A stretch of 64,000 nt of DNA from Riptortus pedestris (lineage: Eukaryota; Arthropoda; Insecta; Hemiptera; Alydidae): positions 135,994,001-136,058,000 of the forward strand of contig CM032232.1 in assembly GCA_019009955.1 (NCBI GenBank), read 5' to 3'. The notes beneath the pieces were generated by a model, which worked only from the letters and a program-made list of their open reading frames with translations, had not been told where the DNA came from and did no database searches. Made by a program: the position numbers and the translations under genes. Shown one piece after another: positions 11,300 to 22,437 of this stretch (position 1 is the stretch's first letter; the number at the start of each line of letters is the position of its first letter).

Positions 11300-11872
11300 T
11301 AACGAGATTTTTAAAGTAATTTATTGTGTGCGCGTGCGTGTAAGTGTATGTGCCTGCACGCGTGTGTGTACGTTGTGCATGCGAGAGTGAGTGTGTATGC
11401 ATGTTTGAATGTGTGATAAAGAAAGTGAGAGCATATGATTGTAAATATTTTAGGTGTTAGAAATCTTCATTTTATTTACATACTAATTTATATTTATTTG
11501 ATTTTAGTTTAGTTTTTATCCATTGAACTTATATAATTGTTTACGTAATTTTATTAGTCTTTACAGTTTTTGTTTTTGAACTTAATGTTTTGTTTTTATT
11601 TATTTATTTTATTTGTTATTTTGTGTTTATTGTTGTTTTTCGTTTTTTGGCTATTTGATTTCGTTCTATTATTTAGTTGTGTTTCGTTATATTGTTGCGT
11701 TCTGTTATTTAGTCGAGTTTTGTTATTTGTTTGCGTTCTTATTTTGTATTATTTAATTTTTTCTTGTTTCTATTTTCATTTTGTATTTTGTTTATATAAA
11801 TTGTTTTTGTTGTTTTTTATGAGCAATATCGCCTCGCTGCGAACGCTCCAAAATAAAATAAATAAATAAAGT
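11300..11872 (+). mobile_element. LINE 3' UTR, 5'-truncated copy
   Basis: GT-rich start (GCGTGTGTGTACGTTGTGCA), then several hundred bases of T-rich DNA with GTTTTGTTATTT words. It ends GAGCAATATCGCCTCGCTGC-GAACGCTCCAAAATAAAATAAATAAATAAA. The LINE at 56375-56884 (-) ends in the similar tag GAGCAAAGTCGCC plus AATAAATAAAT, so both look like 3' ends of the same I-like family. The 99-aa frame at 11570-11869 is a Phe/Leu/Cys-rich by-product of the T-rich tract, not a gene. Confidence 0.5.
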
Positions 11873-11957
11873 AATTTATGCTTGATTTTTTCTGAATCCA
11901 ATACTTAACAATTCGCGTAAAACTAAATTTTTGTATTCAACCCCCACTCGTTTTCTT

Positions 11958-12067
11958 AGCATATTTCCCCTAAGGGAAATCAGCTATTGAGGTGCTTTTT
12001 TCGAAACATTTCCACAACTGTCCATCGATCCTACCTAGAAGATGACGAAAATGAAGTCAGTTCACAA

Positions 12068-12123
<56 letters not shown>

Positions 12124-12610
12124 GGGCATATTTGTCTTTTGCCGCTCTGGCTGTCGCAATTTTTGTGTTATCGTTAACAACACGATATATAATCGTTTTA
12201 TGTAAAAAGAATGATCAAGTTCGTTAACGGCTGAAATCGGACCAGGAGGATGGGGGGATTGGGGGAGAATTTAGAAATTCTAAATATCTCCACTGTTATA
12301 CGTCGGGCTGAAAAATTGTACGAAACCAATCTTATTGTAAATATGATTGACTATAAATGTTGTTATGAATGGTTTTTTTCACTTGACCATTAACCGAGCT
12401 ATTTCCATTTTTTTAGTTTTTGCCTCCAGTATACCCATTCCTACTCATGTCATATTAACAATAAGCTGTTATATTATGAAGCATATTATTATGAAGCCTA
12501 AATTCCAAATATTGTTTACATTGAGCTTTTACGTTTTGAGGAAAATGTAAATAAGTGACGCGTGTGGGAAATCTGCTTAGTTAACGCGGCCCCTGCGTGA
12601 CGGACGTTTT
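11958..12610 (+). mobile_element. HINE-like element, subfamily E with microsatellite
   Basis: Tip AGCATATTTCCCCTAAGGGAAATC is slightly mutated. (TA)n lies at about 12068-12122. The core includes GGGGGGATTGGGGG, the AACAATAAGCTGTTATATTA segment marks subfamily E, and the 3' end is CTTAGTTAACGCGGCCCCTGCGTGACGGACG. It shows that E copies also carried the (TA)n tract in the same place. Confidence 0.75.
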
Positions 12611-12659
12611 TAATGAGGATTTTGTATGTCTGAACGTTTCATGCTTAAATATCATGAGC

Positions 12660-13140
12660 GCGTTATTCCTCTTGAATTCTTCTTAGTTTTCGCAGTCCTT
12701 GTGTGCCAAAGAGTTTTGGGACTTCATCAGGGGCTTTCTTACAGATCCTTCGCAATTCATCAATAAATGCGAATCCTTTATGTGTGGTGAGCCTGATCAA
12801 CACATCTTCCGCCATTGCGTACCGGGCTGACTAGGACGAATTAATGGAAAGCCTCGCTTATCAAGATGTTGCAGCAAGTCGAGCGCGAATCCACTCCGAA
12901 CCACATGATGCGCCAATACGTGACGCCTCAACGAGATGCATCCGATGACTTGTAGGCAGACCTTTCGTACCCTTGAACTTCGCCTCTTACTCACCCGGAC
13001 TCCGGGGTGATGTATAGCCACTCTCGTGGCTATTCGTGAGAAAGTTATAGAGAAATGTACCGTCAGACTGTGGTGCATCTTAATTGCATCTGACTGCATC
13101 TGAAACGCTGAGTTTTCCGGCACTTTTAACTATGACCAGT
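12660..13140 (+). pseudogene. Possible non-LTR retrotransposon ORF2 C-terminal relic
   Basis: In shifting frames the plus strand reads CGEPDQHIFRHCVPG (from about 12785) and, one frame over, LIKMLQQVERESTPNHMMRQ. This resembles the Cys-His tail (CGE...HIF.HC) and following helix at the end of R1/R2/Jockey-type reverse transcriptase ORFs. Stops and a frameshift are present. A 108-aa minus-strand frame (12797-13123) overlaps it but has no recognisable motif. The base composition is more balanced than the surroundings. Confidence 0.35.
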
Positions 13141-13676
13141 CAGACAACGGGCCGCAACAAGTCATTTCGTCATCCCGTAATCATAGTTTAGCGTGAATAA
13201 TGGACAGCTCTGTACGCGTTTTACGTCCGAGCGAGAGGGTATAATGGGATCCTTCTTTATCGTTCCTTACCTTACTTTTAATGTACTCCTTCAGGAACTG
13301 TTGCACGGGTATATACTCCTTAGCAAAAGTAAAGTTGTTTTATTTAATACGGAAAATGCAACAGTTCCGAGAACGAAAGTACACAGAGATTTGACAGATC
13401 ATTCTCATTGGGGGCTATAATGCAACTTCCTTCATCGTGAGTCAAGCAAACCCCATGCTCTTCCAAATGATGCAACAATATATCGGCTACAATGTTGGAC
13501 ACCTGTCATAACAACATTCATAATTACATAAACCTTTTGTAATCATTCTATAAATTAATCCGGTCTAGCTGTTATTACTGGTGATTTATGTATACCTCAA
13601 AAAGTAAGCAGCTATTTGTATTCTTGCATTCTCAGTCGTCAATAAACTCTCTCAAGTACACTTATTTCCCCTTTTT
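13141..13676. other. Unassigned DNA
   Basis: Contains a 75-codon open frame (13193-13420, +) with no recognisable domain. The remainder up to the next element shows no repeat homology. Confidence 0.35.
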
Positions 13677-13790
13677 AGGAGATTTACCTCAAGGGAAATC
13701 AGCTATTCTGGTCGTACTCATGACGTGCTGAAAAATTTCTTCAAATGTCCATCGATCCCGCCCAGGAAATGACGAAAATGAGGTCCATTT

Positions 13791-13865
<75 letters not shown>

Positions 13866-14592
13866 TTTTAACGATCTAGCGGTCTCAATTATTGTTTGAT
13901 CGTTACCAAACTCGATATTTAATCGTTTTATGTAAAAACATAAGATCGTGTTTGTTAATGGCTGAAATCGGATAGGTGGGAGGGGGGGGGGGGGTCCAAC
14001 AAGGAAAGCATTTCCAAATTTCGAAATATCTCCGTTACTATAGGTCGGATCAAAAAATTGTATTAAACCAATATTATTGGAAATTAAATGTATTATAAAT
14101 ATGTTATATATACGTACATTTATTCTATATTTTGAATATTAATCGAGATGTTATAATTTTTCAGCTTTCAGCAAACCCCTACTTCTACTTAAGTTACTTA
14201 AACAATACTCTGTTATGTAAAAAAAAAACAACAAATTATTCGAAGCTTAAATACCAAATGTTGCTTTCAAAAGACCTTTAATATACGAAATACATGCAAA
14301 TATGTTCTGGTGACCCCCCCGTCTAAAGTTCTTGGACTTCTAAAATTTGATTCATTAAGATAAAAATTATCCTGAATCATTATAAATTGGAGTACTAGAT
14401 ATAGTAAATAGTTTTCAATAAAATAATATACTTCAGTAATTGTTTTCTTTACAGTAAGAGGTAGGCAGACCTTTTTGTTACATTTCAGACGCTTTCCGTC
14501 GCTGTGGTGTTACCAGTATGCAGATTTATCTATTGTTTAACATCACATGGGAAGTCTGCTTATTTTACGCAGCCCCTGCTTGACGGACTTGT
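13677..14592 (+). mobile_element. HINE-like element, subfamily C, complete
   Basis: Tip AGGAGATTTACCTCAAGGGAAATC is mutated and the palindrome is weakened. The microsatellite is compound, (TA)n followed by (TG)n (13796-13864). A 13-base G run occurs near 13982. The 3' segment has the CTTGGACTTCTAAAATTTGA and TACTTAAGTTACTTAAACAATACTC blocks of subfamily C. Hairpin reads ACGCAGCCCCTGCTTGACGG, with one stem mutation. Confidence 0.75.
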
Positions 14593-14599
14593 TTCATAA

Positions 14600-14906
14600 C
14601 AGTTTTCAAAAGGAGCTGAGTAGTTTTCCGAAATTGCGTATAATTGTTTTACCGCGGTTGGAGGCGGGAGTGGGGGGGGGGGGGGGTTTAGAGAGGAGGA
14701 CTTTTCGATAATACGAAAAATAAATAATATGGTTTTTTTTTTAAATTACAAATAGAAAATATGTGGTGAGATGATATCACTACTGCATTTTACCAGGACA
14801 TGGGAAATCTGCTTAGCTAACGCAGCCCCTGCGTGACAGACTTTATTTGAGTATCGCTTCTTGAGCATAGCCTCAAAAGCTGATTTGTTTTAAGGGAAAT
14901 CTGCTA
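14600..14906 (+). mobile_element. Partial HINE-like element ending in an inverted 5' end
   Basis: A core fragment with a 15-base G run (14672-14686) and TTTAGAGAGGAGG is followed by a deletion. Then comes a subfamily-E 3' end (GGGAAATCTGCTTAGCTAAC, GCAGCCCCTGCGTGACAGAC). At 14850-14906 an inverted 5' tip follows (AAAGCTGATTTGTTTTAAGGG to AAATCTGCT). This is the same 3'-end-plus-inverted-5'-end layout as 5500-6170. Confidence 0.6.
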
Positions 14907-14920
14907 AAAAAAAAAACAAG

Positions 14921-14981
<61 letters not shown>
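14907..14981. repeat. Poly(A) tract
   Basis: About 75 nearly uninterrupted A residues directly beyond the HINE tip at 14906. It may be an expanded homopolymer from the T-run at the insertion site (T on the opposite strand) or a retroposon tail. Length in the assembly may not be exact. Confidence 0.8.
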
Positions 14982-14983
<2 letters not shown>

Positions 14984-15021
14984 ATTTAAAGACATTTATT
15001 AAAACATATTAAAAAAAAACC

Positions 15022-15438
15022 ACTTTATTATTTAAAATAACACTTCTAGAATTTATTTGAATGACAAAATGTAATTATAAATTAGAGTTATCCCAAAACT
15101 GGACGATGTCGCGGAGTAGCTGGATAAAGCGGTCGTCCCCGGCCGTCGTCTGCCACATGAACTCTGCAAGGTAGCTGTCCAAGTGGTGTAATAATAAACG
15201 ATAACCAAGGTGTGTTAATAGCACCAAGTGTTGCTAATAAACGTTCACTCATTTTCTGATAACGAAAGAAACAGAATGACTAAGATAACCTACTCAGGTA
15301 TGAACATTGTAAAGATATTGCAGTAACAGTGCATGCAGTTTTGAACAAGTAAATATGTTGTTTGTAAAAAATGAGTGGTCTCCCGTAAAAAAATCTGTCA
15401 TTTATAAATTCTAGAAGTGTAATGTTAAATAATAAAGT
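15022..15438. mobile_element. Candidate MITE with ~50-bp inverted repeats
   Basis: ACTTTATTATTTAAAATAAC with ACTTCTAGAATTTATTTGAATGAC at 15022-15065 is the inverse, with few mismatches, of 15391-15438 (ATAAATTCTAGAAGTGTAAT, GTTAAATAATAAAGT). The interior (e.g. GATGTCGCGGAGTAGCTGG) has no similarity to other repeats here. No clear target duplication is seen, so the exact ends are uncertain. Confidence 0.4.
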
Positions 15439-15495
15439 TTCTTTAAACGTGTAGCCAACCGATAAATACCAAATAATATCTTTGGATATGAGTAA

Positions 15496-16278
15496 TGAAA
15501 AAAGTTTGTCACTCAGGGTCTGCGTAAACAAAGCAGATTTCCCTCGTGAAGTTTAACAATAGATAAATGCTACATACTGGTAACACAATGAATGTGAATA
15601 TTAAGGGAATAAATACAAACGACAATAAGAAACCTTCCGACGGGAAGATCTGAAATGTAAACAAACTTCTGCCAACTTCTTACCGGAAAGAAAAACAATT
15701 ACTGTAATATATCTGAATATAACGTATTAATTTAATTGAAAACTATATACTATATCTATTACTATAATATGTACTGAATTATAATACTTTTCATCTCAAT
15801 GAATCAAATTTAAGTAGTCCAAAAACTTAAGAACGGTGGGTGGAGTCACCTGAACATATTTGTATATATCTCGAATAATAAATGTTTCTTGAAAACAATA
15901 TTTGGTATTTAAGCTTCGAATGATGCGGTTTATTAATTAGCCGAGTATTGTTTATGTAACATGAGTAGAAATGTGGGTTCACTGATGGCTGAAAACTGAA
16001 AAATGCAAATATCTCGGTTAATATTCAAGATAGGGAGTAAATGTATATGCCATTATTTACAGTACATTTAATTTTCTATAAGATTGGTTCTATACATTGT
16101 TTCCATCCGACGTATATTAACGGAGATATTTTGAATTTTCAAAATTCTCCTCTCTAAAATCCCCTCCCGTGGTCCGATTTCAGCAGTTAACGAACTTGAT
16201 ATTTCTTTTTACATAAGACGACTAAATATCGAGTTTGGTAACGATTAAACAATAATTGCGACCGCTAGAACGGTAACA

Positions 16279-16328
<50 letters not shown>

Positions 16329-16921
16329 TCGCAATTATTATTTAATCATTACCAAACTCGATATTTAGTCGTTTTATGTAAAAAAAAGATCAAGTTCTTT
16401 AACGGCTGAAATCGGACCAGGAGGAGAGGGGGTTTAGAGGAGAGGAATTTCGAAAATTGGAAATATGTCTCTTACTAAACGTCGGATCGAAAAATTGTTT
16501 AGAAACAATCTTATTGAAAATTAAATTTACTATAAATATTGTTCTATACATATTTTCCTTATGAGTATTAACCGAGATAACGTATTTGGATTTCTTAGTT
16601 TTCCGCTTTCAGCAAACCCCACTCCTATAGTGTCATATTAATAATAACGTGTTATGTCATGAAACACTTCATTATAAGACTAAATACCATATATTCTTTT
16701 CATTAAACTTTTATTTTGTGACATATATGCAAATACGTTCTGCTATCTTATGGTTCTTAAATTACTGAAATTTAAGTGATTCAGATAAAACTGATAAATT
16801 TGAACGGACCTCATTTTCGTCATCTCCTTGGTTAGGATCGGTGGGCATTTAAAGAAAAATTTCGAAAATCGCGTCATGATTATGACCTCAATAGCTGATT
16901 TCCCTAAAGGAAAATCTGGTA
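15496..16921 (-). mobile_element. Rearranged HINE-like composite (minus / plus / minus)
   Basis: 15496-16283 is a minus-strand subfamily C 3' part and core ending at a (TA)n tract (16284-16326). At 16327 the sequence continues as a plus-strand core (GGTCGCAATTATTATTTAAT onward) to about 16795. At 16796-16921 it switches to a minus-strand leader and tip (GAACGGACCTCATTTTCGTC to CCCTAAAGGAAAATCTGG). Two cores therefore face away from one microsatellite. This could be recombination or inversion at the (TA)n of neighbouring copies. Confidence 0.7.
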
Positions 16922-16924
16922 AAA

Positions 16925-17480
16925 CGAACCAAGGAATTTTCCGTTTGCTTTGTTATAAGAAACTGAGTGTATTTAGCCTGGTTGTTTAGCCGGCCGATCT
17001 ATTTCTGTGATGAAGGTCACAAGGCAGTGATGAGTCAGAGGTACTGATCCCGATCTCTGTTCCGTATCACGACCTGTGATGAGTACGAGAAGAAACAGTC
17101 ACTACCCAGCTCCTTTTTATCTTATTCCCCGCCGAACCAATTATACATTCCCTTCTTCTTCTTTTCTCCCTTTTTTAACATGACGAAATCGTTTTTTCTG
17201 GTTTTGTGAAAATAGACGCGAAGGCGTGCGATGAGGCAATGGGTCTATTAAAGCAGATGCTTCCTACGGGCTGAGCAAGAATTAACATAAAAATGGGCTC
17301 ATCAGGCCTTGCTGAGTAACTCCACTCTAATCTGGTTCAAGCAAGGCGCGTATTAATCCTTAATAGCGACATAAGAAATCTCTTAAGTCTCCCCTCGTTA
17401 TGTGCTTATTTTCCTCTCTACTTGAGTCATTAATATGTTTATGTAACCTATGTTGTAATTAGGACCATTAAACATATTTT
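16925..17480. other. Unique low-repeat island
   Basis: Balanced composition (e.g. GGCCGATCTATTTCTGTGATG, CCGATCTCTGTTCCGTATC), no repeat homology within the window and no long ORF. It is a candidate conserved non-coding segment, which sequence comparison would have to establish. Confidence 0.35.
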
Positions 17481-17489
17481 TATTTCAAA

Positions 17490-17612
17490 TTAACGTCATC
17501 TTTAAACATCTGATGCTAATTGGAACGGGTCAAGTAGGTTAATATGTTTTTCTAGCCTGGGAAGATTAGTGATTTTATTTAGTAACTAAAAATATTACTA
17601 CTAAAATATACT
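17490..17612 (-). mobile_element. SINE fragment, degenerate
   Basis: GATGCTAATTGGAACGGGTC, TTTTCTAGCCTGGGAAG and TTTTATTTAGTAACTAAAAA correspond to the 3' body of the SINE family, here without the tRNA-like head. A second, fuller copy begins 30 bp downstream. Confidence 0.45.
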
Positions 17613-17640
17613 ATAAAACCTTAAGGAAGCCTACAGTCAG

Positions 17641-17876
17641 TTAATTATTATTATTTTTTATTAACATCCACTTTTTGCTACTGTGGCAAATTGGGACGAG
17701 TTATCTAAATGTGGGGTGGTAAAATTTCAAGCAAGGGTAGGATTAAGGATTTTATTTAGTGAATTCAACACTAAATAAATTCGTAGTGCCAAGGCGAGAA
17801 TCGAATTCATAACTCCATGTTAACCATGTGAGATCAAGGCCAACCCTTTAACTAACATGGCTAAATTGAGTCCCTA
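17641..17876 (-). mobile_element. tRNA-derived SINE, full length but diverged
   Basis: Tail TTAATTATTATTATTTTTTA, body AAATTGGGACGAGTTATCTA, then GCGAGAATCGAATTCATAAC and head CTAACATGGCTAAATTGAGTCCC. All parts are in the same order as other copies, read on the minus strand. Confidence 0.65.
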
Positions 17877-17924
17877 CAATCACTTGGCTTTGTTTAACCA
17901 TAACTGCAATTATATAAGTATTTT

Positions 17925-18047
17925 AGCAGATCTCCCTTAAGGGAAATCAGCTATTGAGGTTGTACTCATGACGCGATTTTCGAATTTTCTTCTTTAAATG
18001 TTCATTGATCCTTTCCAGGAGATGACGAAAATGAGGTCCGTTCAAAA

Positions 18048-18085
<38 letters not shown>

Positions 18086-18890
18086 CTGTTACCGCTCTAG
18101 CGGTCGCAATTATTGTTTAATCGTTACCAAACTCGATATTTAGTCGTATTATGTAAAAAGAAAGATGAAGTTCGTTAACGGCTGAAATCTGTCCTGGGGG
18201 AGGGGGGGGGGTTATAGGGGAGGATTTTCGAAAATTCGAAATATCTCCGTTACTATAGGTCGGATCGAAAACTTGTATAGAACAAATCTTATTGTAAATT
18301 AAATTTACTATAAATATTGTTATATACATTAATTCACTATCTGGTATATTAACCGAGATATTGGCATTTTTTAGTTTTCAGCCACCAGCAAACCGCCACT
18401 TCTACTCATGTTACATAAACAATACTCTGCTACATAATAAATCACATTATTCGAAGTTTAAATACCAAAAATTGTATTCATGAAACCTTTATTATACGAG
18501 ATACATGCAAATATGTCCTGGAGATCCCCCCCCCCTCGTCTTAAGGTTTTCGACTAATAAAATTTGATTGATAGGGATAACAATTATTCTGACTCATTAT
18601 TAATTACATTACTCGATATAGTAAATAATTCTCAATAAAATTAATATGTTATATTCTGATATATTTCAGTAATAGTTTTTCTTTCCGGTGTAAAGCGGGC
18701 AGACCCGTTTGTTTACATTTCTAAGCTAACGCTTTCTGTCGGCAGGTTATTGAAATTGGATGAATCATTTCTTATTTCCGTTTGTATTTATTCACGGTGG
18801 TGATGTGTTACCAGTATGTAGATTTATTTATTACTAAACTTCACGAGGGAAATCTGCTTAGTTTACGCAGCCCCTGCGTGACGGACTTTT
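17925..18890 (+). mobile_element. HINE-like element, subfamily C, complete
   Basis: About 966 bp with intact tip (AGCAGATCTCCCTTAAGGG), (TA)n at 18048-18080, G run near 18197-18208, the long C-type 3' segment (CTCTGCTACATAATAAATCA; CCCGTTTGTTTACATTTCT) and a perfect hairpin with GACGGACTTTT. It closely parallels the copies at 52192 and 59369. Confidence 0.82.
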
Positions 18891-19090
18891 GGTATTTAAG
18901 TACATGTAACATACACCACACTGTAACATTGTATTTAACAATAGTAATGTGCAATATTTGTACAATGCAGTAGCTGTTTAGAGCTCTGAAGAAGAGAAAA
19001 TAAAATTCTAGAAATATTGGCCTAGACTATAAAGCTAAGGCTTTTTTTCATAAAAGTTGGCCAAAAGCCACAACAAATAACAACACCATT
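18891..19090 (+). mobile_element. Penelope-like repeat fragment
   Basis: CTCTGAAGAAGAGAAAATAA-AATTCTAGAAATATTGGCC, then AAAAGTTGGCCAAAAGCCAC and AACAACACC. This is a diverged relative of 49383-49485 (+) and 20154-20260 (-). It starts immediately beyond a HINE-like 3' end. Confidence 0.5.
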
Positions 19091-19254
19091 TATGATAATA
19101 TCACCAATTATGAGGGGACATCATTATCGTAATATGGCTAAATGGCATTAGAAGCTTAAAGTGGACTTATTAACTAATTATGTAGTAATAAAAATGAAAA
19201 AATTTGTATAATGACTAAAATTTTAGTCATAGGGTCTACGTTAGATATTTATCT
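19091..19254. other. AT-rich spacer
   Basis: No repeat homology or coding signal seen. Confidence 0.4.
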
Positions 19255-19635
19255 CAAAACTTAAAAGTTCTATGAGAACAATAGTTGGTATTTAGGCTTC
19301 AAATAAAGTGCTTCATAAAATAAAATCTTATTGTTAATGTGACATGAGTAGTAATGTGACAGAGGGTTTACTGAAGACCGAAAACTAAAAAAAAATCAAA
19401 TATCTCGGTTAATAATCAAGTCGCGAAAAAACCAAACATAACAACATTTATAGAACATTACATTTTCAATAAGAATGGATCTATACAATTTTTCCATCCG
19501 ACTCGTAATAACGGAGATATTACAATTTTACGACATTCTCTCTCTAAACTCCCACAGTTCGGATTTCCATCACTAACGAACTTGATCCTTGGTTTTACAT
19601 AAAACGTTTAAATATCTAGTTTGGAAACGATCAAA
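19255..19635 (-). mobile_element. Degenerate HINE-like element interrupted by a younger copy
   Basis: Minus-strand core of subfamily E: TATTGTTAATGTGACATGAG, AATATCTCGGTTAATAATCA, TAACGGAGATATTACAATTT, ending GGAAACGATCAAACAAAAA. At exactly the A-run that is normally followed by TTGCGACC, the younger copy at 19634 begins. This marks an insertion into the element's own T-run. Confidence 0.6.
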
Positions 19636-20087
19636 CAAAAAGTCCCTCACGCAGGGGCTGCGTAAACTAAGCGTGATGTTTTACAATAGAGGAATTCACG
19701 AGAGCCGAGCAGTTAAGGAAACAGCCGAACTAGCTTTTGGCGGGAAAGTCATTCGTCCGTTAGCCGCCCAGATTTAATACAAATGCAAATATCTCGGTTA
19801 ATATTCAAGATAGTGGAAAAACGTATATAATGTATATAACACGATTTATAGTAAATTTAATTTGCAATAAGATTTATTCTGTACAATTTTTCGATCCGAC
19901 GTATAGTAACTCAGATATTTCGAATTTTCGAAAATCCTCCCCTCTAAACCCCCCTCCTCCCACAGAACTGATTTCAGCCAATAACGAACTTGATCTTTCT
20001 TTTTACATAAAACGACTAAATATGAAGTTTGGTAACGATCAAACAAAAATTGCGACCGCTAGAGCGGTAACATACATATATATAGAT

Positions 20088-20153
<66 letters not shown>

Positions 20154-20158
<5 letters not shown>

Positions 20159-21001
20159 GTGTGTTGTTCTTTTCAGTGTTTTGGTCAATGTTGGTGAAAT
20201 GAATCTTAGTTTATGCCGATATTTCGAGAATCTTTATTTTCTCGTTCTCAGGGCTGTAAAAATTACATGTACTACATTATAATATTGCACATTGTTGTTA
20301 TACATTGTTATAAAAGGGTGTTTTTTCCTTATTATTACTTACCAAGACTAAATATATTTATAGACTATTATACATTCTTATTGCACTATGACTAGGGTTA
20401 TAGTAACCTTCCTTGTTTTGTTTACATAGCAGGGTCACAGCCTTTTGTATGTTTTATATATTTATAGTATGGTGTATTTGTTTGTTAAACTATATTATAA
20501 TTGTTGTACTGTGGTTCTTATATTATTTTACAATGGTTATTGCTATGCACTATTTTAATTATTGCTATATTTTGTTAAATCATTGTTATTGCCACTTACC
20601 ACTATGTTATTGCAACTTATATTATTTTACAATAATTATTGCTATGCACTATTACAATCATTGTCATGTTATTTTAAATTATAATTATTGTTGTTTTATG
20701 TTAAAGTTATTCCTATGTTGTAGATGTAGATGAGGTTGTTTTTGGGGCGATCAACTGCATGGTTATTACGCCCTTCCATAGTTTTCCTATGTTGTATTTA
20801 TGTTGCTATTTTTATTCTTATATTTATTATTATTCTATTATGTATCTACAGTAGTATTATTCTATTATGTATCTACAGTATTATTATTCTATTATGTTTC
20901 TACAGTATTATTATTCTATTATGTATCTACAGTATTATTATTCTATTATGTTACAGTTATTAATGCTGTTTGTAGTTATATTTTTATTAGAGCCAACTTC
21001 T

Positions 21002-21034
<33 letters not shown>

Positions 21035-21316
21035 TTTATAATAATAATGATATGGGTATTATATATAATGTGGTGTTATAGGGTGCTCGAGTGTTATGTA
21101 TGTGAATATATGTATGGATATGAATATTGTATAGTGTTGAGGTGTGTTTATGGTATTATGTTGCAGTATATGGTGCTGAGTTTGTCAATGTCTGTCTTTT
21201 TGTTGCATGTGTTTTTGTGTTGGGCTATGTATAGCATTTCTTTAAACATTCTTTTGGATTTGTTGGGTTCTATGTCAACACACCACATATAAATACAACC
21301 TGGTCGAAAACATCAG

Positions 21317-21329
<13 letters not shown>
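20154..21329 (-). mobile_element. Penelope-like repeat inserted in a HINE microsatellite
   Basis: 20154-20440 is homologous, in inverse orientation, to 49180-49485: GATATTTCGAGAATCTTTAT, TTCTCGTTCTCAGGGCTG, ACCTTCCTTGTTTTGTTTAC. The remaining part is T-rich, with TTATTGCTATGCACTATT-like imperfect repeats and a 27-bp tandem array. It contains small T-rich open frames that carry no domain. Both flanks are (TA)n or (CA)n, so insertion into the microsatellite is the simplest reading. Class assignment rests on the CCTGAAGAAGAG ... CGAAAT signature and is inference. Confidence 0.5.
20821..20952 (+). repeat. 27-bp tandem repeat, about 5 units
   Basis: Unit close to TTATTATTCTATTATGTATC-TACAGTA, present about five times with few changes. 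Translated in any frame it gives 9-residue repeats such as YYYSIMYLQ, which explains the overlapping open frames at 20730-21292. Confidence 0.75.
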
Positions 21330-21350
<21 letters not shown>

Positions 21351-21559
21351 ATATATATATATATACAATTTTGAACGGACTCCATTTCGTTATCTACTTG
21401 ATAGGATCAATGGACATTTGAAGAAAAATTTCGGACCTCATTTTCGTCATCTTTTGGGTACGATGGATGAACATTCGGAGGAAAGTTTTCCAACATCGCG
21501 TCATGAGTACGAACTCAGTCGCTGATTTTCCTTAATGGAAAAATTCTAAAGGAAAAAAT

Positions 21560-22437
21560 AGTTCTTGCGAAGTGTGGAAATGTGGCACGGGCTGCCATAC
21601 CGTTAAATGGGGTTCGAACTCTGGCATATAAGCTTAAACACTTTCTAGTTCCTAACGATCATGTGGATGAAAGGTGATCCTCTTCCAGAGTAGTTGCAGT
21701 CCCCGGGTCTGTGTGTGTGTGCTGCGCGTGCGTCGTAGTGCCAGCGATCCGTGACTCCGCATCTATCCGCCTGATTATCTCTCATTACCCGCCATTGAAC
21801 CGAGCCCGGGCATCAGGGCACACGAGTGTGTGTGTGTGTGACATTGCGCGCGCACTTGCGTGTGTGTGAGCAGATATGAAAGAGGAGGCTAGGTGGAGCG
21901 GGCAGACGGTCGTTAAGACTCCACATATGGGCGAGCTTGGATGCTACTGTAAGGGCGCGCACGCAACTGCGCACGGGGTGGTCCCGCGCAATTAGGCATA
22001 GGGAGAGCAAGTGCGGTCATCGTGCGCTCTAATGCCCCGCTCTTTACCGACGAACGCAACTCCAAAGACTGCAAGCTAGCAGGGAAGAATGGTTGGCAAA
22101 ATCCCAGCCAGAGCAAACCTTCGAGTTTGTTTGTCGGCGTCTTTCATCTCGGAGCAACCATTTCATAAAATGACCCCCTTATTTTAAACACTTAGAACTT
22201 AAAGGTCATTAGTCAAGAGAACATTAGTTCAACTTTATACTCTTCCGAGGTTTCTAATGGAAATACGCCTAGGAGATTCCTTCATGAACTTTTTTTTTGT
22301 GCATCTAGGAGCAATATTAATAAAGTACTACACCGATTTCTTGTAAAAAATCATACAAACATGTAACAGTGAAGGAACCTCTTTAGAGCAAACTATGATT
22401 AGAATTAAGCTCCACATAAACAAGTAAAATTAATATA
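21560..22437. other. GC-richer unique island
   Basis: From about 21640 to 22130 the sequence is markedly less AT-rich, with CpG-containing words (GCTGCGCGTGCGTCGTAGTG, CGAGCCCGGGCATCAGGGC) and two TG-rich stretches. Overlapping minus-strand frames of 65 and 67 codons have no domain. Candidate CpG-rich regulatory or promoter-like segment; there is no TATA or gene next to it. Confidence 0.4.

Larger units (their letters stand above)
19634..21552 (-). mobile_element. HINE-like element split by a 1.2-kb insertion in its microsatellite
   Basis: The 3' part and core run from 19634 (AAAAAGTCCCTCACGCAGGG) to the TCTC/(TA)n tract ending near 20153. After an inserted block the microsatellite resumes at 21330. 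The leader and tip follow to 21552 (GAACGGACTCCATTTCGTTA ... CATGAGTACGAACTC). Within the leader a 60-70-bp piece is duplicated: CTCCATTTCGTTATC at about 21382 and CCTCATTTTCGTCATC at about 21435. The tip palindrome is mutated (GATTTTCCTTAATGG). Confidence 0.6.

Noticed and set aside
11987..12227. Open frames with long IYIYIY runs (also at 20800-21081, 24173-24580, 31525-31769, 37374-38055, 52277-52516)
   Set aside because: They are translations of (TA)n microsatellites and adjacent HINE sequence, without domains or gene context.
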